Below are positions 9,050 to 18,142 of a stretch of 64,000 nucleotides of DNA, in pieces; within the stretch, counting starts at the first letter, position 1; each line of letters begins with the position of its first letter. The notes under the pieces were generated by a model. It searched no databases, had not been told where the DNA came from, and saw only the letters and a program-made list of their open reading frames with translations. This DNA is from CPC320 sp002684375 (lineage in GTDB: Bacteria; Pseudomonadota; Alphaproteobacteria; Rhodobacterales; Rhodobacteraceae): the NCBI GenBank assembly GCA_965662545.1, contig CBFIHZ010000003.1, forward strand, positions 84,319 to 148,318, in the 5' to 3' direction. The position numbers and the translations under genes are program-made.

Positions 9050-9564
9050 ACTGTCCCTTTGAGCATGGATGGCAACCCGGCGGTAATAAAGACAACCGTA
9101 TCCGCACAGACGGCAAGCCGCTGGTTGAGACGGCCCTGCAGGTTGCGAAACTGTCGGGCCAGCGCGTTGTCGGGTACGATGCCTTGGCCAACTTCGTTGG
9201 ACACCAGCGTCACCTCGCCTGCACAATGCGCAAGTGCTGCGAGCAATCGGTCGCATTCTAGGTCTAAATCGCTGTGTTTAAGCAGGTGGTTGCTCAGCCA
9301 CATGGTGATACAATCCACCAGCACACACTCATTGTTTTTTATTGCGGCCAGCGGTGTGAGCAAATCGAAAGGCGCTTCAATTGTTTTCCAACCGCTGCCA
9401 CGTTGGGTTTTATGCTGCTCTATCTTATCGGTCATTTCAGTATCAAAACACTGCGCCGTTGCCAGATAAATCTTTGATTTACCGCAGGATATCATATGGC
9501 TTTCCGCAAATGCCGATTTTCCGGATGCAGCGCCGCCCAAGACCAGTGTAATTTTTTTTGACAT
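9046..9564 (-). CDS. cobU: Adenosylcobinamide kinase / adenosylcobinamide-phosphate guanylyltransferase
   Basis: Phosphorylates adenosylcobinamide and then transfers GMP to it in the nucleotide-loop stage of B12 synthesis. From the ATG at 9564 the 172-residue protein starts MSKKITLVLGG and has the P-loop GGAASGKS at residues 10-17. The segment DKIEQHKTQRGSGWKTIE holds the His expected to be guanylylated, followed by VLVDCITMWLSN and SNEVGQGIVP, all typical of CobU. It is coupled by 4 bp to a histidine phosphatase downstream and divergent from rpoH2. No other corrinoid gene is present in the window. Confidence 0.95.
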   Translation of the reverse strand: MSKKITLVLGGAASGKSAFAESHMISCGKSKIYLATAQCFDTEMTDKIEQHKTQRGSGWKTIEAPFDLLTPLAAIKNNECVLVDCITMWLSNHLLKHSDLDLECDRLLAALAHCAGEVTLVSNEVGQGIVPDNALARQFRNLQGRLNQRLAVCADTVVFITAGLPSMLKGTV

Positions 9565-9583
9565 TTTTTGCTCGCGAGTGATC

Positions 9584-9614
9584 TGATCACCGACCTTTTG
9601 CGTATCTGTAAGCA
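9584..9614 (+). promoter_or_regulatory. Candidate ECF (RpoE-like) promoter for rpoH2
   Basis: TGATCA at 9584-9589 and TAAGCA at 9609-9614, separated by 19 bp, resemble the TGATC / TAAG elements of RpoE-type promoters in Rhodobacter. An overlapping TGATCT begins at 9579. It lies about 50 bp before the rpoH2 start. In R. sphaeroides rpoHII belongs to the RpoE singlet-oxygen regulon, which is why I looked for it. The spacing is a little long, so this is only a candidate. Confidence 0.35.
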
Positions 9615-9662
9615 AATAACAAGAAAAACTGTTTTGCCCTGGCCGGGCGATTGGGGGACTAA

Positions 9663-10541
9663 ATGGCGCTTGATTTTGCAAAAGATATGAACTTGTCGCG
9701 GCGGGCGATGAAAGCCGAACTGCTGGATGCAGAGACAGAATTAAAGTTAGCTTATGCATGGCGCGATCAGCGCGACGAGGCCGCGTTGCACCGGTTGATT
9801 AACGCGTACATGCGTCTTGCGATTTCAATGGCCGCGAAGTTCAAACGGTATGGCGCACCGATGAACGATCTGATCCAAGAAGCCGGTGTTGGTTTGATGA
9901 AGGCAGCGGATAAGTTCGATCCCGATCGCGGTGTGCGGTTTTCGACTTATGCGGTTTGGTGGATCAAAGCCAGTATTCAGGATTACGTCATGCGCAACTG
10001 GTCGATGGTCCGCACCGGATCGACCAGCAGCCAGAAATCTTTGTTCTTTAACATGCGTAGGGTACAAGCCCGGCTCGAGCGCGAAGCCACAAAACAGGGC
10101 CAATCGCTGGACAAGCATCAACTGCAGCAAATGATCTCAAGTGAAATCGGTGTGCCATTGCATGATGTCGAGATGATGGATGGGCGTCTGTCCGGATCAG
10201 ACTATTCGCTCAATGCCACACAGTCGTCAGAAGACGAAGGGCGCGAGTGGATAGACGCGTTAGAGGATGACGGTGTTCAGGCGGCCGAACATATCGAACA
10301 CAAGCATGACACCGATCAGCTGCGCGAATGGCTGTTGACTGCGATGAATGCACTCAGCGACCGCGAGAGGTTTATCGTACAGGAAAGAAAACTGCGCGAT
10401 GATGCGCGTACACTTGAAAGCCTTGGACTAGAGCTTGGCCTCAGCAAAGAGCGTATTCGCCAGCTCGAGGCGGCCGCCTTTACCAAGATGCGTAAAAACC
10501 TCGAAGGTCAGTCATCCGAGGTCTTGCAGTTTTTATTGTGA
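9663..10541 (+). CDS. rpoH2: RNA polymerase sigma-32 family factor, RpoH2 type
   Basis: An alternative sigma factor of the RpoH family; the alphaproteobacterial RpoH2 branch serves oxidative and singlet-oxygen stress. The 292-residue protein has region 2 (NDLIQEAGVGLMKAADKFDP, then RGVRFSTYAVWWIKASIQDY) and an RpoH-box-like SQKSLFFNMRR at about residues 122-132. Region 4 has LSDRERFIVQERKL and a helix-turn-helix in SLGLELGLSKERIRQLEAAA. I call RpoH2 rather than RpoH1 from the RTGSTSSQKSLFFN variant and the cobU neighbour. It is divergent from cobU. An ECF-type promoter candidate lies upstream. Confidence 0.88.
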   Translation: MALDFAKDMNLSRRAMKAELLDAETELKLAYAWRDQRDEAALHRLINAYMRLAISMAAKFKRYGAPMNDLIQEAGVGLMKAADKFDPDRGVRFSTYAVWWIKASIQDYVMRNWSMVRTGSTSSQKSLFFNMRRVQARLEREATKQGQSLDKHQLQQMISSEIGVPLHDVEMMDGRLSGSDYSLNATQSSEDEGREWIDALEDDGVQAAEHIEHKHDTDQLREWLLTAMNALSDRERFIVQERKLRDDARTLESLGLELGLSKERIRQLEAAAFTKMRKNLEGQSSEVLQFLL

Positions 10542-10650
10542 GGTTTTTTTGGCGCAGTAAGCATCGAGGGCTTGCTGTTGCAGTGCGATCGCTTGTCAGG
10601 CTCGGTTGATGCCCGTATCATGGAGCAACCGAAACTAGAGGTACACAGTG

Positions 10651-11847
10651 ATGCTGGGCGGCAAGCGCATTCTTTTAATTATTGCGGGAGGCATTGCGGC
10701 TTACAAGTCGCTGGAACTGATCCGGCGACTGCGAGAGCGCGGTGCGATCATAACGCCGGTTATGACTAAAGCGTCCGAACAATTTGTCACTCCGTTGTCA
10801 GTCGCAGCCCTTGCTGGGCAAAAACTGTACCGAGATTTATTTGATCTGACGGATGAGGCCGAGATGGGCCACATTGAGTTGTCGCGCAGCGCTGATTTAC
10901 TTTTGGTGGCTCCTGCAACAGCGGATTTGATGGCGAAAATGGCCCATGGGCAAGCCAATGATCTCGCCTCGACGATTTTACTGGCGACGGATACACCGGT
11001 ATTAGTGGCGCCTGCAATGAACGTGCGCATGTGGCAGCATCCGGCGACGCAGCGCAATCTAGCTGTGCTACAAGGTGATGGCATCGCGTTTGTCGGTCCC
11101 GATGACGGAGACATGGCCTGTGGCGAGTTCGGCCCCGGGCGCATGTCTGAACCGTCGGCGATTGTGGCGGCTGTCGAGGCGAAATTGGCGGCGGGGCCCT
11201 TGTCGGGTAAACGTATTATTGTCACCTCAGGTCCCACGCATGAACCCATTGATCCGGTGCGCTATATCGCCAACCGCTCATCAGGGCGTCAGGGCAACGC
11301 GCTGGCCGCAGCGCTTGCGGTACTGGGCGCGGAGGTGGTGTTTATCACAGGCCCTGCGCAGAAAGCGGCCCCAGACGGGGTTCAGGTGGTACCCGTCGAG
11401 ACTGCTCAGCAAATGCTCGAGGCGGTTGAACGTGCACTTCCCGCAGATGCCGCTGTGTGTGCCGCAGCGGTGGCCGATTGGCGCGTCGTGACGCCTGCGG
11501 CGCATAAAATGAAAAAGCAAAAAAATGTGGCGCCGCAGCTCACGTTTGCTGAAAACCCCGATATTCTGGCGCGTATAAGTCAGCGCAGCATAAATCGCCC
11601 GCAGTTGGTGGTTGGCTTTGCGGCGGAAACTGACGATCTGCTGGAAAACGCCACGGCCAAGCGCCAGCGCAAAGCCTGTGACTGGATCGTTGCTAATGAT
11701 GTCTCTGCTGATACCGGTATCATGGGCGGTGATGAAAATGCGGTGACATTGATTACCGATGCGGGGCCGGAATGCTGGCCGAGAGCACCGAAACACCAAG
11801 TTGCGGCACGATTGGCCCAGCGTATTGCAACGACCTTGGCATCATGA
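10651..11847 (+). CDS. coaBC: Bifunctional phosphopantothenoylcysteine decarboxylase / phosphopantothenate-cysteine ligase
   Basis: Performs two consecutive steps of coenzyme A synthesis. The N-terminal flavoprotein half shows LLIIAGGIAAYKSLELIRRL, the catalytic His in MGHIELSR, the APAMNVRMW motif and the flexible-flap Cys in ACGEFGPGRM. The C-terminal ligase half has TSGPTHEPIDPVRYIANRSS and the lysine-rich KMKKQKN. I start at the ATG at 10651; a GTG directly before it (10648) is possible. AGAGG lies about 10 nt upstream. It overlaps dut by 4 bp, and the coaBC-dut pairing is widespread in bacteria. Confidence 0.96.
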   Translation: MLGGKRILLIIAGGIAAYKSLELIRRLRERGAIITPVMTKASEQFVTPLSVAALAGQKLYRDLFDLTDEAEMGHIELSRSADLLLVAPATADLMAKMAHGQANDLASTILLATDTPVLVAPAMNVRMWQHPATQRNLAVLQGDGIAFVGPDDGDMACGEFGPGRMSEPSAIVAAVEAKLAAGPLSGKRIIVTSGPTHEPIDPVRYIANRSSGRQGNALAAALAVLGAEVVFITGPAQKAAPDGVQVVPVETAQQMLEAVERALPADAAVCAAAVADWRVVTPAAHKMKKQKNVAPQLTFAENPDILARISQRSINRPQLVVGFAAETDDLLENATAKRQRKACDWIVANDVSADTGIMGGDENAVTLITDAGPECWPRAPKHQVAARLAQRIATTLAS

Positions 11848-12305
11848 CCATGTTACAGCTTGCTTGGACCGATGAGGCCGATCAACGCGTGGCGTTGCCC
11901 AGCTATGAAACACAGGGTGCGGCGGGCGCCGATTTGCGTGCGAACTTTGCGGCGGATCAGCGTGATGGTATAAGCCTGTCGCCTGGCGCGCGCGCCCTAA
12001 TACCCACCGGATTGCGGTTGGCCATCCCGCGGGGGTTTGAGGTGCAGATCCGGCCGCGCTCGGGGCTGGCGCTCAAACATGGCATCACTTTACTGAATAC
12101 GCCCGGCACGATTGACAGCGATTATCGCGGTCCACTGGGGGTGATCATGTATAACTCTGGCGAGCAGGCTTTTCAGATTGCCCATGGCGACCGTATTGCC
12201 CAGATGGTGCTGGCGCCGGTTGTACAGGCTGCGTTCACTCTTGTGGCCAAACTGGATGAGACTACGCGCGGGGCGGGTGGCTTTGGCTCGACGGGACAGC
12301 GCTGA
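11844..12305 (+). CDS. dut: Deoxyuridine 5'-triphosphate nucleotidohydrolase
   Basis: Hydrolyses dUTP to dUMP, limiting uracil in DNA and feeding thymidylate synthesis. The 153-residue trimeric-type dUTPase has all five motifs: AAGADLRANF, RPRSGLALKHGI, NTPGTIDSDYRGPLGVIMYN, HGDRIAQMV and the C-terminal RGAGGFGSTG. The ATG at 11844 overlaps the coaBC stop by 4 bp, and its own stop overlaps the next ATG by one base (TGATG), so the three genes form a tightly coupled operon. Confidence 0.97.
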   Translation: MTMLQLAWTDEADQRVALPSYETQGAAGADLRANFAADQRDGISLSPGARALIPTGLRLAIPRGFEVQIRPRSGLALKHGITLLNTPGTIDSDYRGPLGVIMYNSGEQAFQIAHGDRIAQMVLAPVVQAAFTLVAKLDETTRGAGGFGSTGQR

Positions 12306-13396
12306 TGCTGTTGGTATTTCTGATTGCAGCGGGTCTGTGGGGGGGTGGTGCTTTTATGGGCGTGCCGCGCCGGTCGCGGCTCACCGTTCTGGGCGGATTA
12401 TATATTGCCGTGCTTGCGCTACAATTGGTTTTGCCCACGGGGCATGTTCTGCGCCAAGCCACTGGAGAGACGCCGGCGCTTTGGTTGCTTTTGGGGGCTG
12501 CCGTAGCGATGGTTCTGGTCTATCGACGGGGACTTGGATGGTTGCAGGCACGGGCCGCGCTCCAGCGAGATGCGGCGACGCCCGAACCGGCAGGTGAGAC
12601 ATTTTCAGACACCGAACTTGAGCGCTATGCCCGCCATGTTGTGCTGCGCGAATTGGGTGGGCCGGGACAGCGCAAACTCAAACAGGCCCGGGTGCTTGTG
12701 ATCGGGGCCGGCGGTCTTGGAGCGCCGGCATTGCAATATCTGGCCGCAGCCGGCATCGGCACCATTGGCGTGATCGATGACGATCAGGTGGAAAATGCCA
12801 ACTTGCAACGGCAGGTGATCCACCGCGACGCCGATATTGGCAAGCCCAAGGTGTTCTCAGCCGAGTCGGCGATGCTGGCACAAAACCCCTATGTCAAAGT
12901 GCGGCCTTATCACCGGCGGTTGACCGCTGACATTGCTGAGGATCTGTTTGCTGATTATGACGTAATCTTGGATGGCTGTGATAATTTCGAGACGCGCTAT
13001 CTTGTCAACCGCACTGCGGTCAAACTGCAAAAACCGCTGATTTCAGGGGCTCTTTCACAGTGGGAGGGGCAGCTCAGTGTCTTTGATCCGGCTTGTGATA
13101 CGCCGTGCTACGAATGTATTTTTGCCACTGCCCCTGCCGACGGGCTTGCGCCTTCTTGCGCGATGGCGGGCGTGTTGGGGCCTTTACCTGGTGTCGTTGG
13201 CGCAATGATGGCGGTTGAGGCGATCAAGGTGGTGGCACAGGCCGGTGCGGCGCTGCGGGGTGAGATGTTGATCTATGATGCGCTTTATGGAGAGAGCCGA
13301 AAGCTGACGATCAAACCCCGTGTTGACTGTCCGGTCTGTGGCAAGGCTGATGTGGAAAAACCGACTTCTTTCTTAACAACGGGCACCGGAAATTAA
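12305..13396 (+). CDS. HesA/MoeB/ThiF-family adenylyltransferase with N-terminal membrane segments
   Basis: An E1-like enzyme that adenylates the C-terminus of a ubiquitin-like sulfur carrier, most probably MoaD in molybdopterin synthesis. Residues 1-80 hold about three hydrophobic segments (MLLVFLIAAGLW, LTVLGGLYIAVLALQLVL, ALWLLLGAAVAMVLV), so the enzyme should be membrane-attached. The E1 domain begins FSDTELERYARHVVLRELGG, with the nucleotide loop GAGGLGAPALQYLAAAGIG, DDDQVENANLQRQV and DGCDNFETRYLVN. Zinc-binding pairs are CYEC and CPVC. No rhodanese domain follows. MoeB and ThiF cannot be told apart safely by eye. Coupled to dut by one base. Confidence 0.87.
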   Translation: MLLVFLIAAGLWGGGAFMGVPRRSRLTVLGGLYIAVLALQLVLPTGHVLRQATGETPALWLLLGAAVAMVLVYRRGLGWLQARAALQRDAATPEPAGETFSDTELERYARHVVLRELGGPGQRKLKQARVLVIGAGGLGAPALQYLAAAGIGTIGVIDDDQVENANLQRQVIHRDADIGKPKVFSAESAMLAQNPYVKVRPYHRRLTADIAEDLFADYDVILDGCDNFETRYLVNRTAVKLQKPLISGALSQWEGQLSVFDPACDTPCYECIFATAPADGLAPSCAMAGVLGPLPGVVGAMMAVEAIKVVAQAGAALRGEMLIYDALYGESRKLTIKPRVDCPVCGKADVEKPTSFLTTGTGN

Positions 13397-13418
13397 ACGG
13401 GCCTTACAGGAGATTTTT

Positions 13419-15434
13419 ATGACCAACCCCTTATTACAACCGTGGAATACCCCGTTTGAAATCGCCCCGTTTCAAGACATATCCGACAGTGATTTTGCGC
13501 CCGCCTTTGCCAGTGCACTGGCTGAAGATATGGCAGAGACGCTGGCTGTGGCGCACGGCTCTGACGCGCCCAGTTTTGCCAATACAGTTGAGGCTCTGGC
13601 GCGCACGGGCAAGGCTTTGGAAAAGGTGCTATCGGTTTTCTACACGGTCTCAGGAGCTGATAGCAACGCCACACGCGAGAATTTGATGCGGGATTTTTCG
13701 CCTAAACTTGCGGCCCATAGCTCGGCAATTTATAGTAATAAAGAGCTGTTTGCCCGCATTGATACGCTGTGGCAAAACCGCGAAAATCTGGAACTGACTG
13801 CTGAACAAAATCGCGTTTTGATGTTGAGTCACCGCGCCTTTGTCCGTGCCGGCGCCGGTCTTGAGGGCGCGGATGAGGCGCGGATGAAAGTGATCAAATC
13901 GCGGTTGGCAGTGATTGGAACCCAGTTTTCGCAAAATCTGCTGGCCGACGAGCGCAGTTGGTACATGGAGCTATCGGATGATGATCTTGAAGGGCTGCCT
14001 GAGTTTTTAATAGCAGCAAGCAAAAATGCCGGTGCCGAGAAGGGTCTTGCCAGTCCGATTGTCACCCTATCGCGCTCGATTATGACGCCGTTTTTGCAGT
14101 TCTCGCCCCGGCGCGATCTGCGGGCTCGCGCCTATGCGGCATGGGCGGCGCGCGGGGCCAATGACGGGGCGACCGACAACCGCGCATTGGCCGCCGAAAT
14201 GCTGGCGCTGCGCAAAGAGATGGCGGATTTGTTGGGCTATGAGGATTTTGCCTCGTTCAAGCTTGAGACCGAAATGGCCAAGACGCCGGAAAACGTGCGT
14301 GATCTTCTGACCTCGGTTTGGGAGCCGGCGAAAGCGCAGGCCAATAAAGATGCTGATGTGCTGACCCGCAGGATGCATCAAGATGGCATTACCGGTGATC
14401 TCGAGCCATGGGATTGGCGCTATTATGCAGAACAACGCCGCCAGGCCGAGCACGATCTGGATGAGGCGAAGATCAAGCCGTATTTCCAGCTTGACCAGAT
14501 GATTGCGGCCAGCTTTGACTGTGCCAATCGGCTGTTTGGATTGCAGTTCACGCCGGTGGATGTGCCGCTTTATCATCCGGATTGCCGTGCTTGGGAGGTG
14601 ACCCGCGACGGGCGCCATGTGGCGCTGTTTATTGGCGACTATTTTGCCCGTGGCTCAAAACGTTCTGGTGCTTGGTGTTCGGCAATGCGGTCGCAAGCCA
14701 AGTTTCCCCAAACCCAGGCACCGATTGTGATCAATGTGTGCAATTTTGCCAAGGCTCATCCGGCACTGTTGTCGTTTGACGATGCGCGCACTTTATTCCA
14801 CGAGTTTGGTCATGCGCTGCATCAAATGTTGTCGGATGTGACCTATGAGATGGTGTCGGGGACTTCGGTGCCGCGTGATTTTGTCGAACTGCCCAGCCAG
14901 CTTTATGAGCATTGGCTCGAGGTGCCTGACGTATTGCAGAAATTTGCTACACACGCCGAAACTGGCGCGGTGATACCTCAGGATTTGCTGGAAAAATTGC
15001 TGGGGGCCGCGACCTTTGACATGGGGTTTCAAACCGTCGAATATATCGCCTCGGCGATGGTGGATCTGGAGTATCATACCACAGATGTGCCCGCTGATAT
15101 TATGATGCGTCAGGCTGAAATTCTAGCCGGTATGGGCCTGCCGCACGCCATCGGGATGCGCCACGCCACCCCGCAATTCGCGCATGTCTTTTCGGGGGGG
15201 CATTATGCCAGCGCCTATTACAGCTATATGTGGTCTGAGGTGATGGATGCCGATGCCTTTGCGGCTTTTGAAGAAAAGGGCGATGCGTTTGATCCCGAAC
15301 TGGCCCAGTCTCTTGAGGCCAATATTCTGTCAACCGGCGGTTCGCAGGATCCCGAGGTGTTGTACACGGCGTACCGCGGACGCTTGCCGGGGGTTGATGC
15401 CTTGCTGAAAGGCCGCGGTTTGGTGGCGGCCTAA
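13419..15434 (+). CDS. M3-family zinc oligopeptidase (PrlC/Dcp type)
   Basis: A cytoplasmic zinc metallopeptidase that cleaves short peptides. The 671-residue length matches the oligopeptidase A / dipeptidyl carboxypeptidase group. The zinc motif HEFGHALHQ starts at residue 461, followed about 28 residues later by the Glu-containing DFVELPSQLYEHW. The C-terminal GGHYASAYYSYMWSEVMDAD is the conserved substrate-binding segment. AGGAG precedes the ATG at 13419. It follows the MoeB-like gene by 22 bp and may be co-transcribed. Whether it is a dipeptidyl carboxypeptidase or an endopeptidase cannot be decided here. Confidence 0.93.
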   Translation: MTNPLLQPWNTPFEIAPFQDISDSDFAPAFASALAEDMAETLAVAHGSDAPSFANTVEALARTGKALEKVLSVFYTVSGADSNATRENLMRDFSPKLAAHSSAIYSNKELFARIDTLWQNRENLELTAEQNRVLMLSHRAFVRAGAGLEGADEARMKVIKSRLAVIGTQFSQNLLADERSWYMELSDDDLEGLPEFLIAASKNAGAEKGLASPIVTLSRSIMTPFLQFSPRRDLRARAYAAWAARGANDGATDNRALAAEMLALRKEMADLLGYEDFASFKLETEMAKTPENVRDLLTSVWEPAKAQANKDADVLTRRMHQDGITGDLEPWDWRYYAEQRRQAEHDLDEAKIKPYFQLDQMIAASFDCANRLFGLQFTPVDVPLYHPDCRAWEVTRDGRHVALFIGDYFARGSKRSGAWCSAMRSQAKFPQTQAPIVINVCNFAKAHPALLSFDDARTLFHEFGHALHQMLSDVTYEMVSGTSVPRDFVELPSQLYEHWLEVPDVLQKFATHAETGAVIPQDLLEKLLGAATFDMGFQTVEYIASAMVDLEYHTTDVPADIMMRQAEILAGMGLPHAIGMRHATPQFAHVFSGGHYASAYYSYMWSEVMDADAFAAFEEKGDAFDPELAQSLEANILSTGGSQDPEVLYTAYRGRLPGVDALLKGRGLVAA

Positions 15435-15483
15435 CAGGCCGAAAGCTGAGGGCTGAGATAATGGTATCTATGCGTCGGGAGGC

Positions 15484-16476
15484 CTAAAACTCCTGCCGAC
15501 TCAGGCGATAACCGGCGCTTTTTAACTGGGCGAGAACACCATCTGAGCCGTGCAGATGCGCGGCCCCCACCGCGACAACGATCGTGTCTGTGCTGGTGGT
15601 GTCGATGATGTGTGGCATCCATGCTAAATTTCGCTGGCGCAACAGGGTCGCCTGCAACTTGTCAAAGGCCTCTTCAATTTCACGGTTGCTCAGGGCGCTG
15701 ACGCGTTTCGCATGCAGCTTTGCCAGATACCAACTGGCGGCATGGGATTGATCAAAATAGCTGTTGAGCAGCGTCACCAATCCGTCGGCGCTGTCTTGGT
15801 CTGATAACAGGCCAGCGCGCATCATCGCGATCTGCGTGTCAATCGGTTCGCTGGAAAATAAGGAAAATATCGTGTCATAGGGTTCTAACGCCTGCAGTGG
15901 CACGCCATTCTTGGCGGCATAGCCCATGATTAGATGGTCAAGGCCGCGGCCTTCGCCCATAGCTGACAGTACACAAGGCGGGACCGACAGTAGAACCGAC
16001 AGGTACCAAGGTTGAAATTTTGCGGCCATAAAGCTTGGAATGTTGCGGGCTTGTGCCGCTTTTGAAAGTTGATCCCACTCCTCCGGGTCCAGCAGATCAA
16101 TCAATGTTGGCCCTTGGGTTAAAAAGACCAGCTCGGGCCTTTCGCTGAGCGCGCGCTGAAGCTGGGCCTGTTCTTTCGGCGTCATCTCAAGATAGATTCG
16201 ATCTGCGGCCGCCAGAACGGGTGACAGCCGGTCAAATACCGGACCAAGTCGCGCGTCGCCCAAATGCACTGTTCCTATCACGCTGATCTGGTGTTGATCT
16301 TTTTCGGCCAGCCAGTGATTGCCGGAAGGATACGGGGTGCTGTGATGAAAGGCTTGCAGTTCGGCCTGTTCGGCGGCTGACAGCAGCGGGCGCAAATCGC
16401 GGCCCTCACAGGCGGCGTTAAGGGTAGATAGTGGGCAGAATATCAGCGTCGCAGCAGTGATCAAGCGGGCGATCAT
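15484..16476 (-). CDS. TraB/GumN family protein, exported
   Basis: A member of the TraB/GumN (Tiki-like) superfamily, putative proteases whose bacterial role is unclear. I chose the ATG at 16476, giving MIARLITAATLIFCPLSTLNA as a signal peptide with cleavage before the mature Ala-Cys-Glu. The 330-residue protein carries the family motif ISVIGTVHLGD near the N-terminus and VAVGAAHLHGSDGVLAQLKSAGY near the C-terminus, which supply the conserved His residues. It is convergent with the M3 peptidase and divergent from nudC. Confidence 0.85.
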   Translation of the reverse strand: MIARLITAATLIFCPLSTLNAACEGRDLRPLLSAAEQAELQAFHHSTPYPSGNHWLAEKDQHQISVIGTVHLGDARLGPVFDRLSPVLAAADRIYLEMTPKEQAQLQRALSERPELVFLTQGPTLIDLLDPEEWDQLSKAAQARNIPSFMAAKFQPWYLSVLLSVPPCVLSAMGEGRGLDHLIMGYAAKNGVPLQALEPYDTIFSLFSSEPIDTQIAMMRAGLLSDQDSADGLVTLLNSYFDQSHAASWYLAKLHAKRVSALSNREIEEAFDKLQATLLRQRNLAWMPHIIDTTSTDTIVVAVGAAHLHGSDGVLAQLKSAGYRLSRQEF

Positions 16477-16669
16477 CGGGTCATAATCCTTTGTGCCGTG
16501 TTCCGTAGCAAGCTTAGAAGCTGTCTGTAGCACGTGCTTTGAGATCAGGCAAAGTCTGGCAGTGGCGAGGTGTTGTTTGATCCCCGAGTTCCTATGGCCG
16601 CGCGCGGTTTGTAATTGTAAACCATGGGCCTACGTGGCAAAGGCGGGTGTCACTGCGGGGAGATAAGCG

Positions 16670-17638
16670 ATGAAATTGGCGGAAACGGTGACCTTTGGAG
16701 GCTCTGGTCTGGATCGGGCGGCTCATCTGCGGGATGATTCGGCAGCGCTTGAGGCGGCGCGCTGCAACCCCGATGCGCGAGCGATATTATTTTGGCGTAG
16801 CAAACCGCTTTTGACAGGCGAGACCTGTGACCAGTTGGTCCGCCTTGGGATGGATCACCCGATTTTACAGCTGGCCGGCCCGCTGGTGTTATTTGCTGGA
16901 TTGGAGGCGGGGCAGCCGCGGTTTGTGTTCGAACTATCCAACTGGGATCCGACCGATCAGGAACTGTCGAGCCTCGGGGCGTTTTTGGACCCCAGCCAAC
17001 AACATCACCCCAGCCTGCCTGAGGATCATTTGTTTTGCGAATTGCGGGCGCGGATGTGGGATCTTAGCCCTCGCGACGCCGAGTTGGCCGCGCTGGCGCG
17101 CGGGTTGCTTGCCTGGCATGCCAGCCATGGATTTTGCACCCGGTGCGGTCAGCCGACCCAAGACGATTCGGCCGGGTGGCAACGCTGCTGTGCAGGCTGT
17201 GGCAGCCGTCATTTCCCGCGTACTGATCCTGTGGTCATCATGTTGATTACGCATCAGAACAAGGTTCTACTTGGGCGGTCGCCGGGCTGGCCCGAGGGCA
17301 TGTATTCACTGCTTGCCGGTTTTGTGGAACCAGGTGAAACCATCGAGGCGGCGGTACGTCGCGAGGTGTTTGAAGAGGCGGGTGTGACCGTGGGCGAGGT
17401 CGGCTATCTGGCTAGTCAACCCTGGCCCTTTCCGGCCTCACTGATGTTGGGCTGCCGCGGAGAGGCGACCTCACAGGAGATCACGATCGATCCGGTTGAG
17501 ATCGAAGACGCCCGCTGGGTGACGCGTGAGGAGATGGCCGAGGTGTCTGCGGGCAACCATCCTGAGATTCGTCCGGCGCGCAAAGGCGCAATTGCGCATT
17601 TTATTTTACACAACTGGCTTGCAGATCGTCTGGACTAG
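16670..17638 (+). CDS. nudC: NAD(+)/NADH diphosphatase (NudC type)
   Basis: Hydrolyses NADH to NMNH and AMP and can remove NAD caps from RNA. In the 322-residue protein a zinc ribbon is formed by CTRC and CAGC around residues 157-184, followed by SRHFPRTDPVVIM. The Nudix box is GFVEPGETIEAAVRREVFEEAGV. The C-terminal SQPWPFPASLMLGC is the SQPWPFPxS signature specific to NudC. Divergent from the TraB/GumN gene; an SRPBCC gene follows after 45 bp. Confidence 0.97.
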   Translation: MKLAETVTFGGSGLDRAAHLRDDSAALEAARCNPDARAILFWRSKPLLTGETCDQLVRLGMDHPILQLAGPLVLFAGLEAGQPRFVFELSNWDPTDQELSSLGAFLDPSQQHHPSLPEDHLFCELRARMWDLSPRDAELAALARGLLAWHASHGFCTRCGQPTQDDSAGWQRCCAGCGSRHFPRTDPVVIMLITHQNKVLLGRSPGWPEGMYSLLAGFVEPGETIEAAVRREVFEEAGVTVGEVGYLASQPWPFPASLMLGCRGEATSQEITIDPVEIEDARWVTREEMAEVSAGNHPEIRPARKGAIAHFILHNWLADRLD

Positions 17639-17683
17639 GGGGATGATGCCCTACGGATATTTTTAAATTTGATGGATTGATCA

Positions 17684-18142
17684 GTGCTATTTGAAACTTT
17701 GGACGAGATTTCCGTCCCGATTGCCGAGGTATTTGCGGCGGTGACGGCAGGCCGCGCGATCGAGCGGTTTGCCGCCAAGCGCGGGTTGATCCTGCGACGG
17801 GTTGATCTGGCGGGTGGGCCCGGGCTGGGGCCATTTTGGTCCACATCCTTTCAGTTTCGTGGGGCGACCCGGCAGGCTTTGGTCGATGTGATAAAGTTCG
17901 AGCCGGACCACCTGCTGTGTTTTCAAACCCAAGTTCAGGGTTTGACCACCGAGTTTACCATCCGGTTTACTCCGCTTTCAGAGTGCCAGACCAGACTGTC
18001 TTTTAGGATCGAATTACTGCCCAATGCGCTGCCTGCTGGAATTTTTGTGCATTCACTCAGGTTTGCGCGGGCGCGGATCACCGCGCGGTTTGCGCAGGGT
18101 GTTGGCGAGCTTTTGCAAGAAATAACTGCTGGTCCGAATTAG
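17684..18142 (+). CDS. SRPBCC (START/polyketide cyclase-like) family protein
   Basis: A 152-residue protein starting at a GTG (17684). It begins LLFETLDEISVPIAEVFAAVTAG, the typical first strand and helix of an SRPBCC hydrophobic-ligand fold, and ends with a long amphipathic helix (FARARITARFAQGVGELLQE). The pattern of long beta strands between them fits the helix-grip fold. Ligand and role are unknown. It follows nudC on the same strand with a 45-bp gap. Confidence 0.7.
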   Translation: MLFETLDEISVPIAEVFAAVTAGRAIERFAAKRGLILRRVDLAGGPGLGPFWSTSFQFRGATRQALVDVIKFEPDHLLCFQTQVQGLTTEFTIRFTPLSECQTRLSFRIELLPNALPAGIFVHSLRFARARITARFAQGVGELLQEITAGPN

